Shown here: piece after piece, positions 52,200 through 62,582 of the stretch
Layout of the letters: each line of letters begins with the position of its first letter
Numbering within the stretch: position 1 is the first letter of the stretch
Origin: Sphingopyxis sp. FD7
GTDB taxonomy: Bacteria > Pseudomonadota > Alphaproteobacteria > Sphingomonadales > Sphingomonadaceae
Reading direction: 5' to 3'
Length of the DNA stretch: 64,000 nt
Assembly (NCBI RefSeq): GCF_003609835.1
Contig: NZ_AP017898.1
Span: forward strand, 2,852,001 to 2,916,000
Position numbers and translations under genes: made by a program
The notes under the pieces: generated by a model
Told to the model about the DNA's origin: nothing
The model's input: only the letters and a program-made list of their open reading frames with translations
The model's database searches: none

Positions 52200-53129
52200 T
52201 CAGTGCATGAAACCCGGCCGTTCGGGTACCGCGATGCGCTGCGCACGGTGCGTCAGCACGATCCCCTCGCCTACTCCCGCGTGGCCGATCGCGGTGACCG
52301 CGACATTCAACCCGGCGGCAATCTCGCGGATCGCGCCTGCGGCGGCTGGATCGGCCGCGAACAGCAATTGATAATCGTCGCCCGCCGTCGCCGCGGCCAG
52401 CCGCGTATCGAGCACATCGGGCCGCACCGCGAGCAGCGCCGCCGACAGGGGGATGGCCTCGAGCATGATCCCCAGCTCGCACCCGCTCGCCGCCGCCATG
52501 CGCTGTGCGTCGATCAGCAGGCCGTCGGATATATCCATCATCGCGCGAACATGCGGCGCCACCGCCTGTCCGAAGGTCAGCTGCGGCTGGGGGCGGCTAT
52601 AGGCGGCAAGGCAGGTCTCGTTCGGTTCGACCTGCCCAAGCCGCATCGCCAGGCCCAGCCCGGCATTGCCGACCGTCCCCGTCACCCATAGCTGGTCGCC
52701 CGGCCGCGCCCCGCCGCGCGTCGGAGCCCCGTCCTCGGGCGCCCGCCCGATCGCGGTGAGGCCGAAACTGCGGGGTGTTCCCGTGGGCGCGCGTACCGTG
52801 TCGCCGCCGAGCAGGGCGACCCCGAAGCGGCGCAGCGCCACATCGAGCCCCTCGACAAAGGCCGCGTCCCAAGCCGCGTCGCCGAGGCTGTAGCCGACGA
52901 GCACCCCGACCGGCGGCGCACCCTTGGCCGCCAGGTCGGACAGGTTCACCGCGACGAGTTTCCACGCGACATCCTGCGGCCGGTCGTCAGGCAGGAAATG
53001 GACACCCTCGACGATCATGTCGTGGGTGAGCACCAGCCCCTCCCAGACCGCCGCATCGTCAGCGAGCCCGCGCGCGGCGGGATCGGTCGCGATGGCGCGC
53101 AGGCGGGCGATGAAATCGGCTTCGGTCAT
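52200..53129 (-). CDS. thiL: Thiamine-monophosphate kinase
   Basis: 309 residues; makes thiamine diphosphate from the monophosphate. DDAAVWEGLVLTHDMIVEGVHF, NLSDLAAKGAPPVGVLV, LGGDTVRAPTG and MMDISDGLLIDAQRMA are the metal/ATP-binding motifs of the AIR synthase-like family. Followed on the same strand by hppA after 234 bases. Confidence 0.95.
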   Translation of the reverse strand: MTEADFIARLRAIATDPAARGLADDAAVWEGLVLTHDMIVEGVHFLPDDRPQDVAWKLVAVNLSDLAAKGAPPVGVLVGYSLGDAAWDAAFVEGLDVALRRFGVALLGGDTVRAPTGTPRSFGLTAIGRAPEDGAPTRGGARPGDQLWVTGTVGNAGLGLAMRLGQVEPNETCLAAYSRPQPQLTFGQAVAPHVRAMMDISDGLLIDAQRMAAASGCELGIMLEAIPLSAALLAVRPDVLDTRLAAATAGDDYQLLFAADPAAAGAIREIAAGLNVAVTAIGHAGVGEGIVLTHRAQRIAVPERPGFMH

Positions 53130-53167
53130 GCGGCCCTCTCATTCGATCAAGGCATCTCTGTCCGCTC

Positions 53168-53236
53168 GTGTCGAGCGAAGTCGAGACACTCATCGAGCTG
53201 GCGCCAGGCCGCCGGGCATCTCGACTTCGCTCGATG
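53168..53236. repeat. Short inverted repeat between nusB and thiL
   Basis: Arms tgtcgagcgaagtcgaga (53169-53186) and tctcgacttcgctcga (about 53219-53235) are inverted copies. Confidence 0.75.
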
Positions 53237-53248
53237 CCAACGGATATC

Positions 53249-53704
53249 CTAGGCGCCGGTTCCCCGCACATCCTTGCCGATGGCGTCGAGCAGCCCATTC
53301 GCAAACCCCGCCTCGCGGCCGTCGAAAAACGCCTTCGCGACATCGACATATTCGCTGACCACCGCGCCGACCGGCACGTCGCCGCGCGCGAGCAGCTCAT
53401 AGGTGCCCGCGCGCAGGATCGCCTTCATCGTCCGGTCGAGCCGCTCCATCGTCCAGCCGCTGGCAAGCCGCGCGACGATCGCCGCGTCGATCTCGTCCGC
53501 ACGCGCCAGCACGCCCCTCACGATGTCGTCGAAAAAGGGGACGTCGGCGTCGGCATATTCGGCGTCTTCGATGATCGCGCCGATGCGGTGCTGGTGAAAT
53601 TCGTGGATCAGCTGCGCGACCGGCGTCGCCTCCATCTCGTGCTGATAAAGCGCCTGCACGGCGGCAAGGCGGGCGGCGGAGCGGGCCTGGGTACGTTTGT
53701 TCAT
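53249..53704 (-). CDS. nusB: Transcription antitermination factor NusB
   Basis: 151 residues. RSAARLAAVQALYQHEMEATPVAQLI and the C-terminal VPVGAVVSEYVDVAKAFFDGREAGFANGLLDAIGK are typical of NusB, which binds boxA RNA with NusE during rRNA transcription. It lies upstream of thiL on the same strand, a common arrangement. Confidence 0.96.
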   Translation of the reverse strand: MNKRTQARSAARLAAVQALYQHEMEATPVAQLIHEFHQHRIGAIIEDAEYADADVPFFDDIVRGVLARADEIDAAIVARLASGWTMERLDRTMKAILRAGTYELLARGDVPVGAVVSEYVDVAKAFFDGREAGFANGLLDAIGKDVRGTGA

Positions 53705-53740
53705 GGTGTCTGCTTTATCTTAAATCGTCATCTGCTCAAA

Positions 53741-53851
53741 TCGTCATCCCGGCGAAGCCTGTCCTGAGCGCCTGCAAGGCAGTCGGAGGGACCGGGATCT
53801 CAACCTCGCGTCTTGTCGTGACGGCGAGATCCCGGCCTTCGCCGGGACGAC
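53741..53851. repeat. Composite VIPAKAGI-type repeat between hisD and nusB
   Basis: Opens with tcgtcatcccggcgaagcct and closes with an inverted ccggccttcgccgggacgac. It includes the 35-base unit (53755-53789) found at 17091 and 44036. Confidence 0.8.
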
Positions 53852-53876
53852 GGAGATTGGGGTTCATGGGGCAATT

Positions 53877-55169
53877 CTATTTCAACCGATTCCGGACGCT
53901 GAGCGCATGGGCGGGAAGCCCCTCGGCCCCGGCAAGCGCGACCGCCGCGGGGCCGATGGCGGCAAGGCTTGCCTCGTCGAGCGCAAGGAAGCTGGTGCGT
54001 TTCATGAAGTCGGTCACCGACAGGCCGCTCGAAAAACGCGCACGGCGCCCCGTAGGAAGGACATGGTTCGGGCCCGCGACATAATCGCCGATCGCCTCGG
54101 GGGTCTGGCGACCGAGGAACACCGATCCGGCATGGCGAACCCGCGCGAAGAGCGCATCGGCTTCGGCGGGATCGACCGCGAGTTCGAGATGTTCGGGCGC
54201 CAGCCGGTCGCACAGCGGAATCGCGTCGGCCAGCGCCGGCACGACGATCACCGCGCCATTTTCGGCCCAGCTCGCCTGCATCGTCGCCGCGGTGCTCAGT
54301 GTCGGGATGACCTCCGCCACCGCCGCAACGACCGCATCGGCAAAGGCCGCATCGTCGGTGAACAGGATCGACTGGCTCGTCGGGTCGTGCTCGGCCTGGC
54401 TCAACAGGTCGGCGGCGATGACATGCGGTTCGTTCCGGTTGTCGGCCACGACCACGATCTCGCTCGGCCCCGCGACCATGTCGATGCCGACCACGCCATA
54501 AAGCTGGCGCTTCGCCTCGGCGACCCAGGCATTGCCAGGGCCGGTCACGACATCGACCGGCGCGATGCGGCCGGTGCCATGGGCCAGCGCCGCAATCGCC
54601 TGCGCGCCGCCGATCCGCCAGATTTCATCGACGCCGCCGATGTGCGCGGCGGCCATCACCACCGGATTGACCCCGCCATCCGGGGTCGGGGTCACCATCA
54701 CGATGCGTTCGACCCCCGCGACCTTTGCGGGCAGGATATTCATCAGCACCGACGAGGGATAGGCGGCGCGTCCGCCGGGGACATAGACTCCCGCGGCATC
54801 GACCGCATTCCAGCGCGCACCAAGCCGCGCGCCCGTCGCATCGCGATAATCGCGATCCTCGGGCAATTGCGCGGCATGGTAAGCGCGAATACGGTCGGCG
54901 GCGAGGTTCAGCGCGTCGCGCAGATCGGGCGCCAGCGCCGCATGGGCCGCGGCGCAGTCCTCCTTTGAAATGCTCCACCCGCGCGCGTCGAGGTCGAACC
55001 GGTCGAATTGCGCGGTATAGTCGGTGAGCGCCGCGTCGCCCTCGGCCTTCACCCGCGCGATGATCGCGGCGACGTCGGCCGACACGTCGGACGCGCTCTC
55101 GCGCCGGTCGTTCACCAGCACGTCGAACGCGGCCGCAAAACCGGGCGCCGAGGCGTCAAGCCGCCGCAT
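53877..55169 (-). CDS. hisD: Histidinol dehydrogenase
   Basis: 430 residues, the final two oxidation steps of histidine synthesis. [93 protein letters not shown] and the final catalytic region ([21 protein letters not shown]) match the family. Overlaps hisG by 14 bases, so the two are co-transcribed. Confidence 0.97.
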   Translation of the reverse strand: MRRLDASAPGFAAAFDVLVNDRRESASDVSADVAAIIARVKAEGDAALTDYTAQFDRFDLDARGWSISKEDCAAAHAALAPDLRDALNLAADRIRAYHAAQLPEDRDYRDATGARLGARWNAVDAAGVYVPGGRAAYPSSVLMNILPAKVAGVERIVMVTPTPDGGVNPVVMAAAHIGGVDEIWRIGGAQAIAALAHGTGRIAPVDVVTGPGNAWVAEAKRQLYGVVGIDMVAGPSEIVVVADNRNEPHVIAADLLSQAEHDPTSQSILFTDDAAFADAVVAAVAEVIPTLSTAATMQASWAENGAVIVVPALADAIPLCDRLAPEHLELAVDPAEADALFARVRHAGSVFLGRQTPEAIGDYVAGPNHVLPTGRRARFSSGLSVTDFMKRTSFLALDEASLAAIGPAAVALAGAEGLPAHALSVRNRLK

Positions 55170-55812
55170 CGACCACCGCCTGACGGAAGCGTTCGACGAG
55201 CGCCGGCACCTCGGCCGAATTGAGCTTGAACGCCGCGCGGTTGACGATCAGCCGCGCCGACACCTCGCTGATGACCTTCTGTTCGGCGAGCGCGTTTTCG
55301 GTCAGGGTGCGCCCCGTCGATACCAGGTCGACGATGTGCGACGCGAGCCCCAGCTTCGGCGCGATTTCCATCGCGCCATTGAGCTTGATGCACTCCGCCT
55401 GGATGCCCTGTGCCGCGAACCAGCGGCGCGTCGTCGCGGGATATTTGGTCGCGACGCGGATGTGGCTTTCGCCCAGCCCCGGTGGCGCGCTGCCCTCCGG
55501 TCCCGCGAGCGACAGGCGGCAATGGCCGATGCCGAGATCGACGGGGGCGTACAACTCCGAATAGTCGAACTCATCGACGACGTCGGACCCGACGATGCCG
55601 AGCTGCGCCGCGCCATGGGCCACGAAGGTCGCCACATCAAACGCGCGCACACGGATCAGCGCGATATGCGGCTGGTTCGTCCCGAACACCAAAGCGCGGC
55701 TCTTCTTGTCGAAGAAGTCCGCCGCGGGCTCGATCCCCACGCGCGCGAGCAGCGGCAACGCCTCGTCGAGGATGCGTCCCTTGGGGATGGCAAAGATGAT
55801 CGGTTCGGGCAT
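55156..55812 (-). CDS. hisG: ATP phosphoribosyltransferase, short form
   Basis: 218 residues; commits PRPP and ATP to histidine synthesis. [44 protein letters not shown] and the PRPP loop [14 protein letters not shown] are present. It lacks the C-terminal regulatory domain of long HisG, so by family knowledge it should need the HisZ partner for activity and feedback; hisZ is not in this window. Start ATG 55812. Confidence 0.95.
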   Translation of the reverse strand: MPEPIIFAIPKGRILDEALPLLARVGIEPAADFFDKKSRALVFGTNQPHIALIRVRAFDVATFVAHGAAQLGIVGSDVVDEFDYSELYAPVDLGIGHCRLSLAGPEGSAPPGLGESHIRVATKYPATTRRWFAAQGIQAECIKLNGAMEIAPKLGLASHIVDLVSTGRTLTENALAEQKVISEVSARLIVNRAAFKLNSAEVPALVERFRQAVVDAAA

Positions 55813-55850
55813 AAGCGTCGCGCACATAGGCGGCGACGGGACAAAGGGCA

Positions 55851-56930
55851 ATGAGCGAGCGCTATCACTTTGCCGACATGGCGGAAACCGGACGTGACTC
55901 GGTGCTCGCCGCCTTCGCCAACCAGGTTGCCTATTGCCGCGCCAACGACGCGCCCGTTACCGCGCGCGTCGTCGCCGCAATTGCCAGCTTGCTCGATCGA
56001 CCTGCGAGCGACTTCGCGCGGCGCATTGCCGATTGGCCGGGCGCGCCGCTCGCCGACGCGCTGCCGCTGCGCGCCGCGGGGGGGTTTCATGCGCTGCACC
56101 TGTCGGAGGCCGCGCACGAACTTGCCCCCATTTATGCCGATGCCGAGGACATCAACGACGCCGCAATAATCGCAGGAGTGGTGGCGCGGCACGAGGCGGC
56201 GCTGCTCCCCTGGCTCGACGGCCCCCCGCAGACGAACGAGGCGGGGCGCTCGTCGAACTTCATCGCGGCGATGCTCTGGCTTGCCGACAGGGGATTGCCG
56301 CCGCGCTTCGACTGCCTCGAAATCGGCTCGAGCGCGGGGATCAACCTGATGATCGACCGCTATCGTTATGATCTTGGCGGGGTGCATGTCGGGCCGCAAC
56401 CGGCTGCGATGACCTTTGCCCCCGAATGGCGCGGCCGTCATCCGCCGATGCACGCGGTTGGCTTCGCCGGGCTCAGCGGCTGCGACGTCGCGCCCGTCGA
56501 TTTGACCGACCCGGCGCAGGCGCTCCGCCTCAAAGCCTATATCTGGCCCGAGCACCATGTCCGCTTCGCGCGCATGGAGGCGGCGATCGCCGCGGCGCAC
56601 GCGGAAAAGCCCAGGCTCATCCGCGCCACCGCCGCCGATTTCGTCGAGGCCGAGCTGGCAAGGCCGCAGGCCGCCGGGACCACGCGCGCGCTGATGCACT
56701 CGATCGTCTGGCAATATGTTCCCGCCGACCAGCAGGCGCGCGTGACCGCGGCGATGGAGGCCGCCGGCCGCCGCGCCACCGCCGATCGCCCGCTCGCCTG
56801 GATCGCGCTCGAAGCGAACCGCACCGTCCACCATCACGAACTCCTCGTCCGCTACTGGCCGGGCGGTGACGAGCCGGTAAAGCTCGCCCACGCGCATGCC
56901 CATGGCGCGTGGATCGAGTGGCTGGGTTAG
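55851..56930 (+). CDS. DUF2332 family protein
   Basis: 359 residues. [27 protein letters not shown], the [23 protein letters not shown] region and the late [19 protein letters not shown] match DUF2332. The EIGSSAGIN segment resembles a SAM-binding methyltransferase motif, but no reaction is known. Divergent from hisG with 38 bases between starts, so their promoters overlap. Confidence 0.85.
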   Translation: MSERYHFADMAETGRDSVLAAFANQVAYCRANDAPVTARVVAAIASLLDRPASDFARRIADWPGAPLADALPLRAAGGFHALHLSEAAHELAPIYADAEDINDAAIIAGVVARHEAALLPWLDGPPQTNEAGRSSNFIAAMLWLADRGLPPRFDCLEIGSSAGINLMIDRYRYDLGGVHVGPQPAAMTFAPEWRGRHPPMHAVGFAGLSGCDVAPVDLTDPAQALRLKAYIWPEHHVRFARMEAAIAAAHAEKPRLIRATAADFVEAELARPQAAGTTRALMHSIVWQYVPADQQARVTAAMEAAGRRATADRPLAWIALEANRTVHHHELLVRYWPGGDEPVKLAHAHAHGAWIEWLG

Positions 56931-56951
56931 GCCTGCCGCCGACGCGACGCC

Positions 56952-57377
56952 TCAATGCACCGTGTCGGCGGAGTCCTGGACGGGCGCCGCTGCCGCGCGA
57001 GAGAGCACCCACCAGCTGCCGAGCATCAGCAGCACCGACAAGGCTTCGACGATCATGCCCTGCACGATGCCGAAATTGGTCGGATCGCCCATCGCGACGC
57101 CGACCAGCCGCCCCGCCAGCGCGGTGCCGTAGAGCGCCGCGGGCACCAGCAGCGCGCGCACCCACGCGGGAATCAAGGCGCCGAGCGCCGCCGCGCCGGC
57201 CGAAACGAGAAAGAAGGAGGACAGGTCGGCGCGCAGCGTGTTGATCGCGACGCCGCTGATCGTGAAACCGAAGGTTTCGCTATAACTCGCAGGATCCAGC
57301 AACCCGCGCGCACCGACGATGGCAAAGAAAGCCGCCCACAACAGGACGGCGCCGCGCAAGACCATATTGACCATCAT
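56952..57377 (-). CDS. DUF4345-like small membrane protein
   Basis: 141 residues with four membrane helices (LRGAVLLWAAFFAIVGARGLL, FFLVSAGAAALGALIPAW, ALLVPAALYGTALAGRLVGVAM, VEALSVLLMLGSWWVLS) and a DPASYSETFGF loop. This layout fits DUF4345; the function is unknown. Double ATG at 57377/57374 with GGGGAGAAAT directly before. Confidence 0.78.
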   Translation of the reverse strand: MMVNMVLRGAVLLWAAFFAIVGARGLLDPASYSETFGFTISGVAINTLRADLSSFFLVSAGAAALGALIPAWVRALLVPAALYGTALAGRLVGVAMGDPTNFGIVQGMIVEALSVLLMLGSWWVLSRAAAAPVQDSADTVH

Positions 57378-57428
57378 ATTTCTCCCCTGTTTGGCGGCAC
57401 GCTGCGGCATCGGGGAAGAAAGTTCAAT

Positions 57429-58577
57429 CTATTCCGCCGCGAACGTCTCTTCGATCCAGCCGCCGCCGAGCACGCGCGACGTGTCGGCGGCGTCATAGAG
57501 CACCGCGGCCTGTCCCGGCGCGACGCCATATTCGGGGGCGACGAAATGCAGCCGGTCGCCGGTCACGCGCGCGGGAACGGGCTTTGCCATGCTGCGCACC
57601 TTCGCCAGCACATCGCGGCTCTCGACGTCCGCGAGCCAGTTCGCTTCGCCGAGCCGCGCGCCCGACACCGCCAGCGCGCGCCGCGGACCGACGATCACTT
57701 GCCGTGTCGCCGCGTCGAGCCGCACGACATAGAGCGGCTCCGCCTGTCCGCCGATGTCGATCCCGCGCCGCTGGCCGACCGTATAGTGGATCAGTCCCCG
57801 GTGCGTGCCGAGCACCGTGCCATCGACATGGACGATCTCGCCCCGATCCTCGGCTTCGGGGCGCAGCTTGCGCACGAGCGAGGCATAATCGCCGTCGGGG
57901 ACGAAGCAGATGTCCTGACTGTCAGGCTTGCCCGCGACGCCGAGGCCCATGTCACGCGCGATCTCACGCACCACATTCTTCTCCAGCCCGCCGAGCGGAA
58001 AGCGCAGGAAGTCGAGCTGTTCCCGCGTCGTGGCAAAGAGGAAATAGCTCTGGTCGCGTGCGGGATCGACCGCGCGGTGCAGTTCGGCGCCCGCAGGCCC
58101 CATCACGCGCCGCACATAATGGCCGGTCGCGAGACAGTCGGCGCCGAGATCCCGGGCGAGCTGGAAAAGGTCGGTGAACTTCACCCCCATGTTGCAGCGC
58201 ACGCACGGAATCGGCGTCCGCCCGGCGAGATATTCGTCGGCGAACTGGTCGATCACCGTGTCGCGAAAGCGGCTTTCATGGTCGTGAACGTGGTGCGCGA
58301 AGCCCAGCCGGTCGGCGACCGCGCGCGCGTCGCGAATATCCTGCCCCGCGCAGCAAGCGCCGACGCGCCGCGCCTTGGCGCCGTGATCGTAGAGCTGGAG
58401 CGTCACGCCGATCACCTCCGCGCCCGACCGCGCGGCGAGCGCGGCGACGACGCTCGAGTCGACTCCGCCCGACATGGCGACGACGATTCGCCGGTCCTTC
58501 ATCGGTCCGGCAAGCTGGAAGTCGGCCTGGGCGAGCCCGGCGGGGGAGGACAAGGTCGCGATCATCGTCGGCGCCAT
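57429..58577 (-). CDS. mnmA: tRNA-specific 2-thiouridylase
   Basis: 382 residues. The PP-loop [16 protein letters not shown] activates tRNA with ATP. Catalytic cysteines lie in [12 protein letters not shown] and [22 protein letters not shown] and the C-terminal [20 protein letters not shown] complete the family pattern. It installs 2-thiouridine at the wobble base of Lys/Glu/Gln tRNAs. ATG 58577 is used; the leader before [13 protein letters not shown] is longer than usual. Confidence 0.96.
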   Translation of the reverse strand: MAPTMIATLSSPAGLAQADFQLAGPMKDRRIVVAMSGGVDSSVVAALAARSGAEVIGVTLQLYDHGAKARRVGACCAGQDIRDARAVADRLGFAHHVHDHESRFRDTVIDQFADEYLAGRTPIPCVRCNMGVKFTDLFQLARDLGADCLATGHYVRRVMGPAGAELHRAVDPARDQSYFLFATTREQLDFLRFPLGGLEKNVVREIARDMGLGVAGKPDSQDICFVPDGDYASLVRKLRPEAEDRGEIVHVDGTVLGTHRGLIHYTVGQRRGIDIGGQAEPLYVVRLDAATRQVIVGPRRALAVSGARLGEANWLADVESRDVLAKVRSMAKPVPARVTGDRLHFVAPEYGVAPGQAAVLYDAADTSRVLGGGWIEETFAAE

Positions 58578-59093
58578 CTAGGGATGCGGACCGAAATATG
58601 CCAGCTTTTCCGCCGCGCCCGTCAGGATATTGACGGGAGTTAAGCTTCGCTAACAGGTGCTGAAACGGGCATTTACGGGACTTTAGGCCCTCCGCGCTAG
58701 ACGAGTCGCATGAACCTCGATCCGTCCGATTTTCCGCGCGTCGCCGGTGCGGCCCGATTGTCGAAGCCAGGCTTCGACATCGTTCTGGCCGTGGCCGGGG
58801 CCCGGCAGGCGGCGCTGCCGACGGTTCGGCTGCTCAGAGCGCAGGCGCAGCATCGCAGGCATGTCGAACGACTGGATGCGCGCCGGAGGATTTTCTGCGG
58901 AAGCCGGTCGCCGCTGGAACAAAAGGAGGTCCGCGCCGTTCGTTTTCTCGACCTGTCGGACGACATGCACGGATCGCCGGAAACTATGAACGAGCCGTTT
59001 ACCAGAGGATTTCAGGCGATGTTGAACCCCTCCGGGCTAGATCGAAACGCGTCGGACACACCCCCCATCCGACGCTGACAATATGGAATGAGC
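58578..59093. other. 516-base region upstream of mnmA and sciP
   Basis: Lies between divergent mnmA and sciP. It includes one doubtful plus-strand frame (58710-59078). The mnmA promoter should be at its left end. No convincing promoter or operator was identified. Confidence 0.5.
58710..59078 (+). CDS. Doubtful 122-residue open frame
   Basis: Begins MNLDPSDFPRVAGAARLSKPGF and ends 15 bases before the sciP start. The first third has GC-rich third positions like real genes here; the rest is arginine-rich and less typical. No ribosome site is visible, no family is recognised, and a minus-strand frame overlaps it. It may be a remnant of a gene next to sciP. Confidence 0.3.
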   Translation: MNLDPSDFPRVAGAARLSKPGFDIVLAVAGARQAALPTVRLLRAQAQHRRHVERLDARRRIFCGSRSPLEQKEVRAVRFLDLSDDMHGSPETMNEPFTRGFQAMLNPSGLDRNASDTPPIRR

Positions 59094-59393
59094 ATGATCG
59101 AGAATCAGAAAATCCGGCCCGCACAGGTCATCGGCCCCTTGGGTGAACCGCTGACGCTGGACTCGCTGCCGCCGCCGAACACGACGCGCTGGGTCGTGCG
59201 CCGAAAGGCAGAGGTCGTTGCGGCAGTCAATGGCGGCCTTCTGACCGTTGACGAGGCGTGCGAACGCTATGGGCTGACGCTCGAGGAGTTCGCCGGCTGG
59301 CAACGGTCGATCGACCGCAGCGGGATGCCGGGGCTGCGCGTGACGCGCATCCAGCACTACCGCGATCTTTACGAACGCCAGCAGCGCTTCTGA
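59094..59393 (+). CDS. sciP: DUF1153 protein, SciP-type CtrA inhibitor
   Basis: 99 residues. VIGPLGEPLTLDSLPPPNTTRWVVRRKAEVVAAVNGG, DEACERYGLTLEEFAGWQRSI and the end LRVTRIQHYRDLYERQ match Caulobacter SciP closely, including its helix-turn-helix. SciP binds CtrA and blocks transcription of CtrA-activated genes late in the cell cycle. ATG 59094 is used; an ATG two codons earlier (59088) is also possible. A strong terminator follows at 59418. Confidence 0.9.
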   Translation: MIENQKIRPAQVIGPLGEPLTLDSLPPPNTTRWVVRRKAEVVAAVNGGLLTVDEACERYGLTLEEFAGWQRSIDRSGMPGLRVTRIQHYRDLYERQQRF

Positions 59394-59417
59394 TCCGCAG
59401 GATCGAACCGCGATGGA

Positions 59418-59445
59418 GAGGGCGTCTTTCGGCGCCCTCTTTTTT
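59418..59445 (+). terminator. Rho-independent terminator after sciP
   Basis: gagggcg (59418-59424) pairs with cgccctc (59433-59439) around TCTTTCGG, followed by a run of six T. Confidence 0.9.
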
Positions 59446-59576
59446 CGTCCCGTGCAGCGCCGCCGCAATCCGGAACCGACGGAAAGAGGCACGATTTCCG
59501 GTGATTGACAATTTTATTGCAACCCTCCCGTTCACCCGGCGTTAAGCCCCCGAGTCAACTTTGGGAGTCACTCATT

Positions 59577-59852
59577 ATGCGCAAGATGTTCATCACCCTC
59601 GCCGCCTCGTCGGCGCTCGCGCTCGGCGCCTGCCAGAGCCCGGAAGCCGACAAGGTCGAGGATCAGGCCGAAGCCCAGGCCGAAGCCATCGACGAACAGG
59701 CCGACGCCATGCCCGAAGGCCCGGCGAAGGAGGCGATGGAAGACAAGGCTGACGCCGTGGAAGAAATGGGCGAGGAAAAGGCGAACGCCATGGACGACAA
59801 CGGCGAGATCGCCCCGTCCGAAACGGGCGTCGGCGACACGCAGACGAAATAA
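59577..59852 (+). CDS. Small acidic lipoprotein
   Basis: 91 residues. The signal ends with a lipobox-like ALGAC, so the mature 72 residues would be lipid-anchored. The mature part is almost only acidic/alanine helix (DKVEDQAEAQAEAIDEQADA, EEMGEEKANAMDDNG) with heptad character, somewhat like Lpp-type or stress-related helical lipoproteins. No known family. GGGAG lies 10 bases before the ATG, and a terminator follows immediately. Confidence 0.85.
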   Translation: MRKMFITLAASSALALGACQSPEADKVEDQAEAQAEAIDEQADAMPEGPAKEAMEDKADAVEEMGEEKANAMDDNGEIAPSETGVGDTQTK

Positions 59853-59877
59853 GGGCCGCCCCCCTGAATGGCGGGAA

Positions 59878-59905
59878 GGGCGCCGGGCGATCCCGGCGCC
59901 CTTTT
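59878..59905 (+). terminator. Rho-independent terminator after the small lipoprotein
   Basis: A perfect ten-base stem gggcgccggg / cccggcgccc (59878-59887, 59892-59901) with loop CGAT, followed by TTTT. Confidence 0.9.
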
Positions 59906-60018
59906 CCATGCGCCATCGATTTCGGAAGCTGTGATGACCGTCACCGCGCGACATGGCGATCACGGTTAACGCCGGTTCGGGACGGGAACACGCTTTCAGC
60001 GATAAGCTTCGCGGACCA

Positions 60019-60057
60019 CCCTCCCGTCGCCCCCAGCGACCCGGGGCGGCGGGAGGG
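60019..60057 (-). terminator. Strong hairpin after the GNAT gene
   Basis: A 15-base stem (60019-60033 with 60043-60057, one G-T pair) sits 6 bases past the stop of the minus-strand acetyltransferase gene. No T-run, so termination is only suspected. Confidence 0.45.
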
Positions 60058-60063
60058 ACTATA

Positions 60064-60711
60064 TCATGCGCTGAGCGCCGCCAGCACATCGCGCACGCCG
60101 GGCGCATCGGCGTCGGAGCGCAAGGCTTCCAGCCCCGCCGCGACGTCGAGCCGATATTCGGCAACCCCGGCCGTTTCCCCCGCCCAGCGCGCGCCGAGCG
60201 CCTTGACGAGCCGCCGGGCAGCGGCATTTTCGGACAGCATATGGACATCGAGTTCGACGAGTCCTTCGGCCAGGCAATGGACGAGCAGCGCCGCGGTCAT
60301 CATCCGGGCGAGCCCCTGCCCATGAAAATCGTCGAGCACGGCGACCGAAAACTCGCCGACCGGGCCGTCGGGGCGATGGCGCACCGCGTGCACCGCACCG
60401 ATTGCAGGCCGGTCGGGGCACGAGCTGCAAATCGCGCCCCACGCGATATGATCGTGCCCGTCGACATCGACGAGCCGCTCGATCACCGCGTCGGGCAGCG
60501 ACGACGCCGGCGAGAAGAAGCGCAGATAGCGCGATTCGGCCGACAGGCGGGCGATGCCGTCGCGGATCAGCGGGGCGTCGTCCGGGGTGATCGTGCGCAG
60601 GCAGACGGCGGTGCCGTCGTTGAGCCGGCTGTGGATCGCGACATCCTCGATCCGGCGCCGCCGTCCTGCGCCGTCTGCCCGCCCGGCCTCCCGCCTGCCC
60701 GTCCCGGTCAT
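60064..60711 (-). CDS. GNAT family N-acetyltransferase
   Basis: 215 residues. LNDGTAVCLRTITPDDAPLIRDGIARLSAESRYLRFF is the head of the GNAT subgroup often found as the C-terminal part of protein acetyltransferases. The acetyl-CoA motif is VLDDFHGQGLARMMTAAL. The acceptor is unknown, but free-standing relatives acetylate proteins or small molecules. It follows lepA by 47 bases on the same strand. Confidence 0.85.
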   Translation of the reverse strand: MTGTGRREAGRADGAGRRRRIEDVAIHSRLNDGTAVCLRTITPDDAPLIRDGIARLSAESRYLRFFSPASSLPDAVIERLVDVDGHDHIAWGAICSSCPDRPAIGAVHAVRHRPDGPVGEFSVAVLDDFHGQGLARMMTAALLVHCLAEGLVELDVHMLSENAAARRLVKALGARWAGETAGVAEYRLDVAAGLEALRSDADAPGVRDVLAALSA

Positions 60712-60758
60712 CGCAGCCTCCCGATCATGGCGGGACAATAAGGCCGACCCGCCGCGCG

Positions 60759-62582
60759 CTATCCGTCGTCGCCCATCCGCAGCGCGGCGATGAACGCCTC
60801 CTGCGGGATGTTCACATTGCCATATTCGCGCATCCGTTTCTTGCCCTCTTTCTGCTTTTCGAGCAGCTTTTTCTTGCGGGTCGCGTCGCCGCCATAGCAT
60901 TTGGCGGTGACGTCCTTGCGCAGCGCGGCGATGGTTTCGCGGGCGATCACCTTGCCGCCGATCGCCGCCTGGATCGGAATCTTGAACATGTGGCGCGGGA
61001 TCAGATCCTTCAGCCGCTCGCACATGCCGCGGCCGCGGCTTTCGGCCGAGCCGCGATGGACGATCATCGACAGCGCATCGACCGGCTCGTTGTTGACGAG
61101 GATGCTCATCTTCACAAGGTCGCCGGGGCGGTGGCCGATCTGGTGATAGTCGAACGACGCATAGCCGCGCGAAATGCTCTTCAGCCGATCGTAGAAGTCG
61201 AACACCACCTCGTTCAAGGGCAGTTCGTAAGTGATCTGCGCCCGCCCGCCCACATAGGTCAGGTTCTTCTGCACCCCGCGCCGGTCCTGACAGAGCTTCA
61301 AAATCGGCCCCAGATAGTCGTCGGGGACGTAAATCACAGCCTCGATCCACGGCTCCTCGATCTCGTCGATGCGGTTGGGGTCGGGCATGTCGGCGGGGTT
61401 GTGGAGCTCGATCTCCTTCGCCGCCTCATTCTTGGTGTGCGAAAGCTTGAGCTTGTAAACGACCGACGGCGCGGTGGTGATGAGGTCGAGGTCATATTCG
61501 CGGGTCAGCCGCTCCTGGATGATCTCCAGATGCAGCAGGCCCAGAAAGCCGCAGCGGAAGCCGAAGCCGAGCGCCGCGCTGCTCTCCATCTCGAACGAAA
61601 AGCTCGCATCGTTGAGCCGCAGCTTCTGGATGCTCTCGCGCAATTTCTCGAAGTCGTTGGCGTCGGTCGGGAAGAGGCCGCAGAAGACGACGGGCTGGAC
61701 CTCCTTGAACCCCGGCAGCGGCGCCGCGGCGGGCTTCTTCGCATCGGTCACCGTGTCGCCGACGCGCGCCTGCGCGACGTCCTTGATCTGCGCGGTGATG
61801 AAGCCGATCTCGCCCGGCCCGATTTCGACAAGGTCGGTGCGCTTGGGCGTGAAACAGCCGACGCGGTCGATCAGGTGGGTGGTCCCCGCCTGCATGAACT
61901 TGATCTGCTGGCCCTTTTTCAGCACGCCGTCGACGACGCGGACAAGAATGACGACGCCGAGATAGGGGTCGTACCAGCTGTCGACGAGCATCGCGACGAG
62001 CGGCGCGGCGGCGTCGCCCCTGGGCGGCGGGATGCGCGCGACGATGGCTTCGAGCGCTTCCTCGATGCCGATCCCCGCCTTGGCGCTGGCGAGCACCGCA
62101 TCGTCGGCGGGCAGGCCGATGATATCCTCGATCTCGGCCTTCACCTTGTCGACGTCGGCCGCGGGCAGGTCGATCTTGTTGATGACGGGGACGATTTCAT
62201 GGTCGTGCTCGATCGACTGATAGACGTTGGCGAGCGTCTGCGCCTCCACCCCCTGCGCCGCGTCGACGACGAGCAGCGCACCCTCGCACGCGGCGAGCGA
62301 CCGCGACACTTCATAGGCGAAGTCGACGTGCCCCGGCGTGTCCATCAGGTTGAGCTGATAGGTTTCGCCATCCTTTGCGGTGTAGCTGAGGCGCACCGTC
62401 TGCGCCTTGATGGTGATCCCGCGCTCTTTCTCGATGTCCATATTGTCGAGCACCTGCGCCGACATTTCGCGCTCGGTCAGCCCGCCGGTGAACTGGATCA
62501 GCCGGTCGGCGAGCGTCGACTTGCCATGGTCGATATGCGCGATGATCGAAAAATTGCGGATGTGCGAGAGGGGCGTGGTCAT
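60759..62582 (-). CDS. lepA: Elongation factor 4 (LepA)
   Basis: 607-residue ribosome-bound GTPase. G1 [17 protein letters not shown]2 [13 protein letters not shown]3 DTPGHVDF, G4 [11 protein letters not shown]; domain CTD1 ([21 protein letters not shown]) and the LepA-specific C-terminus ([19 protein letters not shown]) are present. It remodels stalled ribosomes. Confidence 0.98.
   Translation of the reverse strand: MTTPLSHIRNFSIIAHIDHGKSTLADRLIQFTGGLTEREMSAQVLDNMDIEKERGITIKAQTVRLSYTAKDGETYQLNLMDTPGHVDFAYEVSRSLAACEGALLVVDAAQGVEAQTLANVYQSIEHDHEIVPVINKIDLPAADVDKVKAEIEDIIGLPADDAVLASAKAGIGIEEALEAIVARIPPPRGDAAAPLVAMLVDSWYDPYLGVVILVRVVDGVLKKGQQIKFMQAGTTHLIDRVGCFTPKRTDLVEIGPGEIGFITAQIKDVAQARVGDTVTDAKKPAAAPLPGFKEVQPVVFCGLFPTDANDFEKLRESIQKLRLNDASFSFEMESSAALGFGFRCGFLGLLHLEIIQERLTREYDLDLITTAPSVVYKLKLSHTKNEAAKEIELHNPADMPDPNRIDEIEEPWIEAVIYVPDDYLGPILKLCQDRRGVQKNLTYVGGRAQITYELPLNEVVFDFYDRLKSISRGYASFDYHQIGHRPGDLVKMSILVNNEPVDALSMIVHRGSAESRGRGMCERLKDLIPRHMFKIPIQAAIGGKVIARETIAALRKDVTAKCYGGDATRKKKLLEKQKEGKKRMREYGNVNIPQEAFIAALRMGDDG

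Noticed and set aside
55156..55812. Truncated hisG
   Set aside because: 218 residues is the normal length of the short, HisZ-dependent form.
58640..58655. Possible CtrA box (ttaagcttcgctaac) upstream of mnmA
   Set aside because: Only one half-site matches; the second differs at two of four positions.
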